Source: Coturnix japonica (taxonomy: Eukaryota > Chordata > Aves > Galliformes > Phasianidae). From it: a DNA stretch of 64,000 bases. The notes under the pieces are model-generated. The model did no database searches. It had not been told where the DNA came from and saw only the letters and a program-made list of their open reading frames with translations. The translations under genes were made by a program, and so were the position numbers. Location: the NCBI RefSeq assembly GCF_001577835.2, contig NC_029532.1, positions 5,722,606 through 5,786,605 on the forward strand, written 5' to 3'. This document shows positions 41,885-56,000 of this stretch, one piece after another (within the stretch, counting starts at the first letter, position 1; each line of letters starts with the position of its first letter).

Positions 41885-44800
41885 AACAAACCGAAGCCTT
41901 TCTGCTTTTGAGGTTTTTAGCCTCGATGCCCTTGAATCAAAACTTCAGTGACTTCTGGAGCAAGACATTGATTCGAAAACAGCCACCCACTTCTCACCTT
42001 AGAAAGAGGGAAGTGAAATAATTCTCTCTTCCTCTCAGCAGCGTTTCCCACCTTGGCACCCTCCCATCACACATCGGCTGCTTTAGGGCACCCATTGCAG
42101 TGAGCTCCAAGATGATGCTATGGGAGTGCTGCAGTGGGGCACAACCTGGTTCTGAACCTTTACTATGGTTGTTTTTTTTTGCCCCAAGACCATTTTGTTT
42201 TGTCTTATAGAGGAGCTGTGAAGGTGGGTGGAATGGGAGCTCCAGGCAGAGCCATCCTCATGAGCAGAGTTTAAAGCTGAATTTACAGCTCCAAAAGGGT
42301 TTGGAAGGCTCAGTGGTATTGTAGGACTTGCTGTTAGGAAGCAATAATGCTTTTCTTTTGAATCTCCATGCTTTCCTCTGTGTGCACGTAGGAAGCTGCC
42401 ATGGATGTGTGGAAGAGAACCTGTGCAGGTTGGCATCCCCTGCCCCAGCCCTTCTCTCTCCCTGCCCTCCAACCACAGTGATTCCACTTTGGGTTGTGCA
42501 CCTTCCCTCCATGAGAGCCCTGAGTCACAGAATTGCTCTGCTGTGAAATAGAATAAAGGAAGGGGTCTCATTATTTGGGGCTGCAAACCCAAGGGCAACA
42601 TCCCTAACCTGGGAAGGTTTGAAGCAGCATCCCCAGGGCAGAGCCAGCCTCCTCCCATCACATCCATGGCTGGGAGCTGGGGCAAGGGTCTGAAAACAGT
42701 GGTGGGCTCTGTGTATGCATCTTCAGCAAAGAGACTCATAAATGCAGCTGGGACTGAAAATCAATTCTTTAAAGCTGAAATCAATAACAATAACTAATAT
42801 TAATAGTGATTATCCTTTCTTTATTGCACTTTGCAGTTGGAAATGAATTGTTTTTAAGGATTAGCGCCAGCTGAACTCTGTAATGCAATGTAAGACCGAA
42901 GATTTACTATGAAAACACAGCTTATGAGGAAAGACCCATTACTGCTGATGGAATACACTTCTGAAATAGCTACTGCTGCTGCTGCCATGGAGCAAATGGA
43001 GCCTTGGAACCTGCAGTCAGCAGAGGGTTTAGATTGCTGGCAGGAGACGGGGATTTGGGGCTCTAACCCTGTCTGGTTTTCTCGCAGTCTGACTTCTTGG
43101 TTCCCAGACATCCCAAATGCATTTTCATTTTTGGTGTCTTTTATCCGAAACAACCTCAGACATGCAAAACTCCGGGGTGGGGGGAGGAGGGGAGGAAGAA
43201 AGGGAAGTATGTTAAGCCAGCCATATATCTATCTGAGTCAGCCATACATATATGAGACAGCAGTGACGAGAGCTGTGTGTGTCAGAGTTTCCGAAAAGCA
43301 GAGAGAGTGAGGTGTGCGCTGAGCCCTTTAGGAAAGTCTGGTCTGGAGCATCCCCATGGGAGCCCTTATGTGCTGAAGGGCTTCTGCAGGCTGAGTGCTC
43401 TGATGAGAGGTGTCAGACTGGGAGGCTCCTGTGGAGAGATGGATGCAGCACGCTCGGGGGATCGGGCTCCATCCTATTCCTCTGCCCGTCTCACTGCTGA
43501 GTCCAAACCATTCTTTGTGCTTCTGGTTCCCATCACCGGAAAGTGGCGATGCTTCAGGTGTTGGGAGTAGATTTGGGTTGGTTTGGGTTTCCTTGGTGGA
43601 GCAGAGGGGGTTGTAAACCAGGGACACTGTGGGTTGCTCTGCTGCCAAGAGTTTATTTGTTGTCCCTGGGGGGTTATTTGTGAGAATGCAGTCCCCATCT
43701 CTTCCCACGCTGTTCCTTTATGGGAGCTCTAGGCATCTTGCATTTGGACTTGGACCCACCAACCATTTCCATGCTCAAAGACCACCTGGCATGCACAGGT
43801 AATGACTTTAGATTGCATTTAACCCCACTTTCTTCTGGGATAAAGCAGCGTCTGCAGTGAGAGCATCTGAGAAAGCCTGGGCATGGCAGCTGGAGCAGGA
43901 AAGCTAAGTCAGGGCTTGAAGCAGTGATTGAGCACCTGGTGGGAAGGCAGGGCCAACCCAGGGGAGCTCAGGTGTATTCAATGCACTGAGTGACCAGAAG
44001 GGCTGGAGCCAGGATCCACCCCTGCCCAGACCTCATTTAAGGGTTGGCAGTGGAGGTGAGGGCTTCCGGCTGGAGATCCCTGCCTACATGAGGCCTTTTG
44101 AAGGTAAGCAGCTTCTTTCCCTTTTTTTTTGTGCTTATGACTGTTGCAATAGAGCAAACCCTCTCTTGCTGCAGCCTGGGGCCTTGTTATTGGGTTGCTG
44201 CCTCGCTGGCACCTCCAGCACACAGCATCCTAAGTCTGCTCAGCTGCAGAGCTCTTCCACCTTTGATTCCTGGGTTGTTCACTCGCTTTTCTTTTTAACA
44301 CTGTGAAGTTTTTCCTATTAGCTAAGTTGTAAAGACAAGCAGAATGAAAGCCTTCTGCAAACAGCAATAGATCAGTGGCAGCTGGTGTGAGCAGACCGAT
44401 CCCATCGCCTTATTGATCTCTGTTAAAGGGGATTGACATTTTTCACCCAGTGCTGGTTCCTTTACTTTTATTGGAAGAGTGGCCTTTCCACCAGAAGACT
44501 GGGCTCTTAACTCTGCTTTTCTCTGCCATGTTAATTCACAGCTGCCTTTGTATTGTATGAAGACTCACATCGTGCTTGTCTTGTCATCTCCAGGCATGCT
44601 GGAAATCTGTGTTTGAATCACGAAATGCACTTTTCAATGGACGCAACGTTCTGGTAACTGGAACAATAACCACTTACCAAATGAAGGTAACTCAGATGAC
44701 TCAATGTTTCCCTATGAGCTGCTTTCCTTCCCTCTCTTTTGCCTTTCCACTGAGTTTTCAACCATCTCAGAACAGAAGCACTGGGAACCGTCCCAATTGG

Positions 44801-46689
44801 GTTGAGCTCTCTGAGCTCCCTTCCATCAGTGCCAACCTGGAAGGATTTATGAGCCCTTCTCTCAGCCTGGCATGTGGTGTGCAGATGTCTCAAGGCTGGC
44901 TCAGCTTTGAACTCCCTCTAACCATTCAATTTTTTTTTCAGTTGTGCATCATTGTTAATTTCCTCCAACTCATCTTCTGTGGGTGGAGGGCTGGAAAGCA
45001 GCTTCTTTTTCCCCTGCTCAGAGACGATCTCTGTGGTCCCACAGAAGGGAGATGGCAGCGTTGCTCCCTTGGGAAGAGCTGTGTGACGGCAGCAGGAATG
45101 ATGCTGGAATTGCCCCATTTTTGAGGGGCTTGAAGGGAAAACCTCTGCTGCTTTGGTGGGTGTGCATGACGTGAGGATGCACTGAGATGTTCACATTACC
45201 TGCCCACCTCCTTCCCCAGCGCAGTGTCTGCTGGCTGGCATTTCGTTCAGATGCTCTTACTTTCCCAATGAGTGTGTTTTCATTCACAGAATGAGTCACA
45301 GCGAGGGGCAGGAAGAGCTGAGGAGCAGACACACACACAGGGCAGGCATACACAGATCCCACCCCATGGGCACCCAGGGGATGCAATTCCCAGCTGGAAG
45401 AGAGGGGAAACACAGGAGCTCAAAGCCCTCTGCAAGGGCTGAGCATCCTTTTCTGTCTGTGGGAATGATGGGCCTTTTGCAAACTGCTCCTCTGGGCCCT
45501 TTTTAATTTGGGATTTCCCTCCAACTGCATCCTTCTGAAGGGACTGAGAGCCCTGCAAGGCATGGGATGCCAGCAGGTAATGGACCCTGCTGCTGTTTAT
45601 ACACTCTGTTTTCAGAAAGGAAGTGGTTATAGTGATAGATCTCTCTGCAGCACTGGCTGTTCTGCTCTGTCCCAACTCCCTGCCACCTCCCCACGTGTCT
45701 GCCCCACTGCCTGGCACCAACACAGCACCAAGAGGGAGGGGACAAGGTGTGGGGGTTGGAGAGGGGCTGGGGAGAAATGAGATAACACAGGGATTGATCC
45801 GTCCAAAGGTTAAGGAGCTGAACTTATTTAACTCCTGTTAGCTTATTTATTGTTCCTGAGTTATATTTGTGACCACGACTGAGCAGATTACTGCAGGATT
45901 GCTGGGTAGATTTAGAAACCCGGGGTGTTTTTCTAGCTCCGTGCATGTGTTTGTTTGCGTGCGCTGCTCACTCTGAGCATTCCCCTTCCCCACTGCCATT
46001 AGGGATGAATGTAAGCACTCATCTGTACGTTTAGAGGCAGAGAAGGTGGGGGGGGGGAGGGGGGAATCTTGCTCATCAGATGAGAAGCTAAATTTATGCT
46101 GGGTACAACATATGCTCTTTGTTATACCATGAGAGCGGTGGGTAATAATTCCTCTGTCCTCAGAAACAGGGACACTTAGTGCAGTAAAAACATATAGATA
46201 TATATAAAACCCTCCCACTGGTGGTAAACACATGCGTCATGCGTGATTGCTGGAGCTGGTAAGCGCTGGATGGGGATGAGTAATGTTTGTTATGGCCCTG
46301 TGACTGCCAGGCACTCGGTAGCAGGAGCAGCACAGCAGTGGCATAAGGCCCAGGAGAGAGACCTAAGTCTCATCCAAGCTTGGCTGCAGGCTCTTGGCTT
46401 GATCCCTCTGGCCTTCCCACCTCCCCTAGAGCCCCATGGCCACGTGGGGATCTCTGCAGGAGTAGGAGGAGTGGGCTGGGTGTCTCAGAGAGGGGCAAGG
46501 TGTATTGCTCAGATGGCTTGGAGAACGTCTGCTGTTGCATCAGTTTCTTTTCTGTCTCTGTAAAAGAGCCATAAAAAACAATGACTAATTCCTCTGTGGA
46601 ATATTCATCTTTTAAAAAGCCAGACCTGGGGTTTCAGTGCCTGTGGAGTCTTCCAACTCCTCAGGTTGGAAAAATTTATTCTCTGAAAG
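41885..46689. other. Intergenic, no gene recognised
   Basis: No coding exon recognised. The - strand frame at 42083-42739 (218 codons) has no known domain. An AT-rich stretch at 42775-42850 may be regulatory. A G-rich run lies near 46049-46065. Confidence 0.5.
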
Positions 46690-46865
46690 GGTTGTAATGC
46701 TTTGGAAGTGCCCAGAGAATGGTGGAGTCCTGGTCCCTGGAGATGTTCCAGAGCCATGGAGATGTGGCAGTGAGGTCAGTGGGCGCAGTGGGGTGGGTTG
46801 AGGGATGGACGCGGGGATCTTAGAGTCACTAAGGTTGGAAGAGACTTCTATGTTTTTTGTCCTTG
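46690..46865 (+). mobile_element. CR1 LINE 3' fragment, older subfamily
   Basis: AGTGCCCAGAGAATGGTGGA, GTCCTGGTCCCTGGAGATGT and GATCTTAGAGTC-AAGGTTGGAAGAGAC follow the CR1 variants whose 3' region has the GTGGAGTCCC block. Confidence 0.75.
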
Positions 46866-46984
46866 AAGTCTAAATTGTATCTGGTTTGTAGCCCCAGCTG
46901 GGAAAGGATCTGGAACGTGGAGAGCTGTCTTGGATGAGGTCAAGCACAGCAGGTAGTGTGGGGTGGGTTTTGGAGCTTCCCATA

Positions 46985-47038
46985 GGATCTGGACTTGAAG
47001 ATTCCTATGGGTCCCTTCCAACTTGGGATATTCTATGG
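46985..47038 (+). mobile_element. CR1 LINE 3' tail (very short)
   Basis: GGGTCCCTTCCAACTTGGGA, then TATTCTATGG, gives the terminal CR1 tail. Confidence 0.7.
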
Positions 47039-50000
47039 GAATTTGGAGGTGTGGGGTCCAGGCTTTGTGGGATCACTCATAGACCTGCTGACATCCCAAA
47101 TGAACCCTAGTGATTGCTGCAATGTGTCAGAAAGATCTGAGAAAGGTTCTGAAGATGTTCAGGAGGGGGTGTCAAGGCAATGGCTTGGGGGATGTGGCTG
47201 TGGGGTGTGAGATCTGCAGTGATGGTGCTCCATCCATTTATCTATCATCTCTCCATCCATCACAGGTTGTTGGGATGAAAGCAAAGACAAAGGTAGAGCT
47301 GGTGTATGGAAAGTGCTTGTGCCCATGTTAAAAAAGAAGTATGTCAAAGAACAAAAGGGAGATCGTGCATGTATATGAATGAAAACCCACCCGTCATCTT
47401 AAGTCAGGATTAGAGCCATGGAATGGTGCTGCCACCAGGAATCAGGGCAGGTCCCTCCCAGGTCTGATCACACATGACATTGAGTGCTGGTCCAGCCCAT
47501 AAAAATCTTCTGTGTTAGCAGTCAGATGGAAAGAAATATCCTCCAGCATAAAGGCAGCAGTGTGTGGGGGTTCAGCTCAAAGGCAAGTCCAGACCCCAGT
47601 GCTGGATCTGTGATGTGGCTGCTGGAACATCAGCTCAGCTCCTTCAGCAGGTCTGCTGCAAACACATGGGGACAGCTATTGTGTGTACAGTCTGTAGCTG
47701 CTTATTTTATTTGTCGGGTAGAGGGATAATTGACAGGTGGCTGTCTGGGAGAGATGAAGCCCTCCAGCAAAACTCTGCAGCTCCAGCAAGATGCAAGTAA
47801 CAGAGAAATGGCTCCAGAGGTGATAGACTTGTTACTTTTAACACCGCCGGAGATGGAAGGGAGCAGGGTTGAATCGCAGTTCAGAACAATCATACCTAAC
47901 TGCTGAACTAAATAAAAGCCATGATTTCATACCGGTGTCTGCAGCTGCCTCAGACTGAGCTGGGATTAATGAGTGTGTTGTTGCCTTTGGAAGGGAAGTG
48001 CACGCCTGAGGACTTCAGGTTCCTTTTTTAAGGGGAGCATCACCCAGGAGGAGGGCAGGGGTGGGTGATGGGTGCACCCCAAAGCGCTGCTGATGTTTAT
48101 CCTCCAGCTAATAAACCTTGCTGGGAGAAGCAGGGAGGAGGGCAGTGTTCATGGGATGGGCTTGTGCCCAGGTAACCCCATCAGCTGCAGGTATTCAACT
48201 TTCCTTGTCTTCCTTTTATTTTGTCCTTTTCCTAACTGCTCTGCCTGGGACATTGATGCCTATGGATCTCCTTTAGGCCTGGCCCTTGTGCTCCTCAATG
48301 AGTCTGCGCCTATTTTGATGATACACAGCATTATCTACCCCAGACTCCTACAAACAAAAACAGAAGCTTAACCATTAACCCCCCTCCAACGCACCACCCT
48401 GACCTATCGCTCTGTGATTACTGACTTCTCATAGGGCAGTTTTCTGCCTGTATCTTTATCAACCCCAAGCATCTTTTTTTTACTGTTTACTAGAGTTTGC
48501 CCCCTGCCATGCTTATGCTGTAGCACTACAGAGGCTCTCACCCCGCCATGCTGCATGCTGTAGTGGTTCAGGGCTGAGCTGGAACCAGCAGAGCTGAAGC
48601 CTGTTGGTTGCATCCCTCTGCTCTCTCACCTCTGTGCGGCTTTGCAGCAAATCGAAGTGCAACAAATGGCTTTGCATCATTTCTTTGAAGAGCCCTGGGC
48701 CTTGTATGTTATCTTGAGGGCAGAGTATATGCTCCAATAAAAGAAGGCTTTATTACCGACTGCAACGGAGCCAAGGATTCAAACACGTATCGCCTTGTGA
48801 GTTTGTCGTAAACTCCCTTTTATGGCCCTTCCAGTTTATGGCTAATGGAGATTTACAGTGGGAAGAAGGGGCCGTGCACTCTAATTAATGCAGTTATTAG
48901 GCTAGGAGGGCTCAGCACAAGCCCTGTGCTCACCCTTCTGCACAGCAGTGCATGCAGGGGGACCCACGGTATGGATGGGGAGCTGAGGTCACTTCTATGG
49001 GCTGCACAGCATAGGGCAGCATTGGATGGAAAACATCCCATCCCTCCTGCTTGGGGGGTGCTTCTGTCTATTAGAAGTCACTGTTCCTCATCCATCTTTG
49101 GGCTCTAGATGAGTTCAGAGCCTGGCTCCATCCCCACCACCACTGTGGACCCAGGATGTGGCCCTGTTAATATCAGCCTGGTTTCTATCACGTGTGGCTC
49201 TGCTGGAACGAATCCACAAATGAGACAGATTTCATGTGGTTGCAGCTCCTCGTTGGGAATGTTTCATGCCGCTTCGCCCAGCAATTAAAAACGAGGAGCT
49301 GGGGTGAGAACAGTCCTGCTAATGATTTGCAGTCCACTCCTTTGAGTTAAGCTGTCTTTGCAAATATCATATCAGTCTCCAGAAGCTACCGCAGAAGTTA
49401 AACATTAAGTGGCTTATGTTGCTGGAAACTTCCGTCGGCTTCAGCTTGATCACAGGTCAAGGATGCCGTCATCAAGAGCGGCCTTGATCTCAAGCAGCCG
49501 CCATGGAAATGGCCAAGCCCAGAGGGACTGACATACAGCAGGGCCATAAATCCATTCCTATGGGGCAGCACTGCGCTCCTGACCTCACAGAAGAGTGGGA
49601 ATGCTGCTGGAGGAGCCCATGAACCCAGAAGGGACTTTAAGGGCTGCTTCAGGTGGAAGGGTGCATCCAACTCACCATGCTGGAGAGAGGGGCACTGATT
49701 TCCCACATCACACCCAGCCACGAGGGCAGAGCCAGCTGCTGAAATCCTGCCCATCCAATAGGATGCTTTTGCTTTTATTTCACTCCAGGAATTTCCTGCA
49801 AAGGGAAAAAGGCTGAGAATTGCAAGGATTTTGAGGGGAAATATTCAGGAATTGGGCACCCCTTTGAGGTGTGGTGAGGTTTGTGGTGGAGAAAAGAGGC
49901 AAAAGATTCCAGGCTCCTTCTCACAGCTATTATTAATATTCAGATTAATTAACTGTGCCAAGCAGTGGAGGAAATTGAATGTCGAGAACAACCTAAGCTC

Positions 50001-53000
50001 TGCTTTAGATTTTAAGCCATTCGGGGCTTTGATGTAAAGCTTGTGCTTTTATTATTATTATTTTTAAATCTCACTTTTTTTTTTTTCCAATGCAAACACC
50101 TGGCCTGCTTTAGAGGCGATATAACAGTAATAAATGATCCTTATTAATTGGCCGTCAGCTGATGGGGGAGCAGCAGGCTCCCAGCTCAACAGGGCACATT
50201 CATGGAGGTTATGGGGCCAGGTTGGGGGGAGATGGGGCTGATCCCCCCCCCCATCCCAATGAGGGGCTCCCAGCTATGAAGGGAGATTCAGTGAGGTTAA
50301 ATAATGAAGAAAAGAAGCTTTAACGAGGCAGAGCTTAAATACACGCACTCCCTCTTTACCCATTTATTAAGTAATAATGAAACACTTTTGTCAAAGCTTA
50401 GGCACCAAATTTCTGACACCAGATGAGCACTAAAGCTAATCAGGGGCTGGAAAAATGGGAATATAATTAAGGCTGCTGACAGCCCTGTGTCATTAACCTC
50501 ACAGCTCTCAGGTGCCACACTGAACCACAGCTGCGAAAAATACTGTATTATGGGCAGTTGGTTTCAGCTGTGGAAATGAATTTGGCTTTTAATGGCTCTG
50601 TTATGTCTCTGGGGCTGTGGTGGTGGCAGGAGGAGGGTGGTGGTTTGTGCTGGGTCAGCTTGGCTGGAGTCTGTGCTGCTCAGTGGTAAGAGAGTAGGGG
50701 AAAATGAGGGCTTTCTGGGTGAGGGTTCAGGCTGGGGTAGCGCAGCTCCCTCCTCTCCCATGATTAATTATTGTCACTATTAGCAGTGTGGGTGTCTGCT
50801 TTGTCTTAGTGCCCAGCATTGCTGCCTGTATCCAGTGTCTTCTGATGTGGGGCTGGTACCTGTGTCCCCTGTCTGCACCATGACTGGGTTTCCTGTCCTA
50901 TGGAAAGAGAGGTAATAGTGGGGACCTGGGGGTTCCAGCATCTTACACTGCTGTTTCCTAGGCAGGCACTATGGGACATGGGAAGGGTTTGCCTGGGAAG
51001 GAAAGGGGGCTGTGTCACTGCCAGGAATAGCACCCAGGCATCCCATGACCTGAGCTCTCCCGCACTAAAACATGATAAGGTTCCCAGCACCAGGCACAGA
51101 GCAGCCATAGGAGAGCACTGCAAAGACTGCTGTCAGTGCTGCCTCTGAGGATGAGTGAAGTACCTATTAGGAGCTGATGAGCAGAATGGCACTGAACCTG
51201 ACTCAGCTCCAATGTTAGTCATCATTCACCCTCTGCTGTCCCACACTTCCTAAGCCTGTCTCACGCTTTCTCTGCAGCCTTCTCAATTTCTTGGGTGCAA
51301 AACTCAAGCTCTGGACAAGAACAGAAGCAATCAATTACATTCTCACTCTGTCTGCTTTGGAAGTCTTGGAGTGTGCTGGTGTGACCACAGCCATAGGAGA
51401 GGGGCAGTTTAGGATAAATCATAAACAAAAGTGCCATTATCCATATGGGACCTCATGAGTGTATCGCATACCCCAGCAATTTTGAGCTCTCTGTCTATGG
51501 TTCTCGCTTGATTTTAACTTAATTTCTTTGAGATGCAAATTAGAGGGATGATATTCAGAGGCTGCATCAGAAAGTCTTTAATCCGAATGGGCTATAAGAT
51601 TTATTTGGAAGAGCCAAATGTCTTGTCTGGGACAGAAGCAACTGAGCTGAACTGAAACAGATGGACATAAAGGAAATTAAGCAACTCTAATGGTCTTATC
51701 CAGAGTTTCAAAGAATTTGGTCTTCGGAAAGCTCCAGCTCCTGGAAGCACGTGATGAGATGGGGAGCTCAAGTTTCATTTAAAAACAGGCTTTGCAGTTC
51801 ACTGAGAAAGACAATAATAATGTTTTGATTCCTCCTGTGTACAGAGGGAAGGCTGCCTTCCAAACCCCAGCTCCTCAGCTCTGTTCATGACGTGAGATGG
51901 AGCTGTATTGCACAATGCTTGAATTCCTTGTCTTCATCGCAGTATGGCTATTTCAGTGGGTTGGATTTGGGATTTCAGAAGGCTGATGCTTCCATGGGTT
52001 CTTGGGGTGCTGGGAAGTGGTTCCCCTGCATCTTTGCAAGGGGAAACCATCTGCAGCCTGAGCCCTCCTGCTTGCAGCTGCACCATGCCCTGCTTGGCTC
52101 AGTGCTGAGTATCAAGAGCAGAGAAGCTTCACTTGTCTGCAAGTTTGCCATCCTTCACCCCAGTGCTTTTGGATTCAGATTAAATAAAAGGTGAGAGAAG
52201 TGGGGAGGGAGGGAGGGAGCGTGAGAAGGAGCTCATCCATTACCATGCTGTGCACAAGGCGGGAGGTCTTGGCCTTCTGGTTTGAGTGCTTATTCCCCAT
52301 AAAATACATCTGAGAGAAATCAATACAAGAAGCACGCAAGAACTTAAATCAAAGCACAAAGAAGCTGCACTTGGCGAATGGAGCGACCTTGCAGAGAGCT
52401 TTCAGAGCTGAGGGCCCAGCCCTGCAGATGCAAAAGCTGTTGGTAAAAAATAAATAGCAAGGCTGGCATGCAGGCAGTCGTGTGCCTTGGCACAGACCTC
52501 AGACACAATGATGTCTGTATGGGAAAACAAGAATAAAGGGTGTTGGCCATAGTCTGGGTGGCCAGCATGAGGACAAAGTCCAGTTTTCCATTGAACAGCA
52601 TGGAGAGCTGGGACACCCAGCTCAGTTCAGTGAGTTATAGGTACCAGCATTGCACCTGGCTTGGTGACACACCAGATCCTCTGGGCTGTAGTTGTGCCCA
52701 TGCAAGACCTCAGCCTATGGGAACAAGTGTGCAGATCAGAGCAGGCTTTGCAAGCAGCAGGCTGTTTCCATCAGCAGCCAAGCAGGGCCACCTGAGCACA
52801 GGTGCCAGCTGCTGACCCCACTGCTGGGTCACAGCACCGTGCTGCAGACACCATAAATCTGCAGAGGTTTGCTGCAGTCAGAGCTCCACCTCTGCAGACT
52901 GCGGGGCGCATGTTCCCATGCTGGGAAATCTGACCCCTTGGTAGCCTGAGAGACAGGAGAAGCCTGGGTTTGGTGTTTTGAATAAGTGGCTTTTTATCTG

Positions 53001-56000
53001 AAATCCCTTTGGGAGCATGAGCTCAGTAACCAATGAAATTATATCTGTTGTTTCAAGCAGTGAAGAAAACTTGGCCTGATGTTTATTGAGATTTATGGCT
53101 TCCCTTGAGCTTAATTGTCTTTGGGAGCCCTGGATCTTTTTAACGGTTCAGCTAAGTGGTACTAAGAAGGATGGTAATGGTTTGAGCAGCCTGCCCCCTT
53201 AGCATATCTCTTTCTCTCACACAATTTGCTGATATTTGGGAAATACAGCCAACGCACTCCCCTCCTGAGGTCACAGTTATTCACTGGTGTGAAACTTCAA
53301 GAGACAAAACCAGGTGTGAAAAGCTCCCAGGCAGTTCTTCCTTGGCGAGGCGACAGCTTCACCCCTTGGGGCTGTGCACTGGGGACAGGGAGAGGACGCA
53401 TGGGCTCCAGTGGGGACAGTCACCTGCACCTCTGCAGGACCCTGTGGCCCCTTCTCCCTTTGCTGCAGGATTTGGGTATGTGCAGCTTCAGTTGCCTGCC
53501 GTTGTTTCCTCCTTGCAGGGGATGGATGGTGACTGGGGCATTGTTATCAACCTATGGAACAGCCCTTGTGGTGCAGGGCTTGGGAAGGAAACCACCACCA
53601 TTGGTCTGGACTGGCCCAGCTCCCACCTTGTGTTCCAGTCCCTGGGTGACCATCCTCAGCCCCAGCACTGTCACCAGGAGCAGAGCATCACCCTTCACAC
53701 CCCATTATTCCTCACCCCCAGAGCCTTTTCATCTCTTATCAGCACTGACCCCCGCGCTCTGTTATCTCCCCCCAGCCATCCACCCAAGCCATAGAGCTGT
53801 CAGCGTGGGGAATGACCTTCACCTCCCTGCTCACCTCCAGGAGATGCTGTGTCCATACAGCTGGGAGCGTGGCTGGCTGCAGCAGCACTGCCTGCTGCCC
53901 AGAGCCAGGTAATTACAGCACCCGTTACGGTTCAGCGGGCACCTTCATTAATAAACCTCAAGTTTCCGAGGTGCCTAACTCAGCCCTTGGAAACCACATC
54001 TGGCTGTAACTCTACGGCGTGTCTAAGCTTTCAGTTCGTCTCCGACTGCCTAAGCGGTTTATAGGACGGGCTGTAAACAAAGTCTGTTTTGTTGGGGTTT
54101 TGCATGCTTTGAGGAAAAGAAAGCAAGCACATCAATTGGGCTCATCTCTCCTGTGCAGAGCTGGAGGCCGACAGCTCCTTCTCATGTTATCCCAATGGGT
54201 TTTTTATACTTCTGATATAGCCCAAATAATGGAAGTATGGAGTCCCCCCATGCATGCGTAATCTGGTGCTTGGCGTTGGGCAGGATCCTTGCTCCCAAGT
54301 GGCATCTGCATGCAAGGCAGAGTGTGAAGGTTAACTGCTGGAACCACTGGCCAGTCCCAGCATTTTTAGGGTAAAACCTCTGTAGATACTACTTTCTGAT
54401 ATTTCCCATAGGCAACTGGGAACTGAAGAACTACCATGGGAGCCTCTGCAGCCCATGTGCCAGCAGCAGATCTGCCCATGTATATTTTCTGACTGACCCA
54501 ACAGCAGGGCCCCTCTTGGAACTGGCTAAATGTGGTTACTGCTGCCTAGTAGCTTTTTCCTTGTGCTTAGGTGAATAAATTACCCTACAACTTCCATCAT
54601 CTCCAAGGGCTTGAGCGCTTCCTCTGGCACAAGGCTGGCTTTCAGGAGGAGCAGCCACCAATGGGAAGGATGGAGTTAAATTCCATAGAGATGTATGGAG
54701 CGGAGATGGGGTAAGGAGATGAGTCGGGCATCAAAGGGAGTGGGCAGGCAATGTGCAGCCATAACCATCCCCACCCATCAGCAAACCACCCCCTCTAGTA
54801 ACCCACCAGAGCTCAAAAGCAAGTGAGTGCATGTCTGTGTGGGGGAGCTCTGGGGTGTGGGAGGGAGGAATGGGCTGCTGGGGATTTTGGGGGTCCAGGC
54901 TGCTGGGCTGGGCTGTATCTCTGGGTCAGAGCCCTTCCCTGGCTGTGGGATGGAGACTTATGGTATTTAGGAAGCAGGATTCTGGAGCTGGGGACATCCA
55001 GACTGCTGGGTACCATCCTGCTGAAGGGAAAGGGCACTAATGTGCCTGTAGCCCTTTTTCCTAGAGCCAGGGGCTGTGGATGCAATGGGCTCGGACACCT
55101 TTTAGGGCCAATGCTCACCATGGCATTGGCTGCTAACCTGAAAGTGAGCAGAGCTCTGTAGGAAAGGGAGAAATTTCTGCTCTGCATCCCCATCACAGAG
55201 CAGGTGGGGGCCACCTGTGTGTTTCCCAGGTGCTTTCCCACCCTGGGGAGTTGAGGAGGAGGAGGTGGCAGCGTTGGCTGTGGGTTGTTGCTGAACTCAC
55301 TCATGGATTGCTAATGATGTTTGTGAAAGCCCTGAATGAAGACCACACACGGGAGGCTCAGGCGAGTGATGTACCTTAGACCTGGAGGGTGAGAGGGAAA
55401 AATGCTTTTGTGCCTGACTCACCAGCTCTGTGCTAACACTGACTCATAATTACTGATTTCAACTCAGGAAAAAAATAAAGATTTATCTGCATTCAGACCT
55501 ATGGAAGTGGCCGATGCAACCTGCTAATGAAGAGGGGAGGTGGTGCTGCTGCACTGTTCTCAGCCCTGTGTAAGGTGTGGGGAGTGCATGGCAGGTTGGC
55601 AATGGGGACTGTGATGAGCCCCAGAGATGAGGAGGGTCTGGTCACCTCCAACCCTGCACAGAAGTGGATGAGAGAGGGAAATTTCCTTGGGTACTTCTGG
55701 CTTGTTTTCCCATGGCTCGGCACAGGCAGGCAGCTCTGCAAATGAAGATGTCTCGTGAGCAGCACATTGGACCTGAACACGTGTTTGTGTGGTTCCCCTG
55801 CCACCAGCACAACAGGAGCTACACGGCAGCCAGCCATGCAGAGCCAACAAGAAAAGCCTACTGAAAAAAGGCACCGGCGATGACAATACCCATTTGCAGG
55901 ACGGATTAAGCTCAGAGCAGTGTCTGGGCTTTGTGCAGGGGCAGCTCTGAGCATGCAGCGTGGTGGCAGGAGGCTATAAAAGCTGGGATCCCACACAACC

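Noticed and set aside
42083-42739. 218-codon - strand frame
   Set aside because: No domain, no splice context, and overlapping open frames on both strands suggest chance.
44576-45124. 182-codon + strand frame with hydrophobic segments
   Set aside because: Hydrophobicity comes from T-rich stretches; no initiation or splice evidence and no family match.
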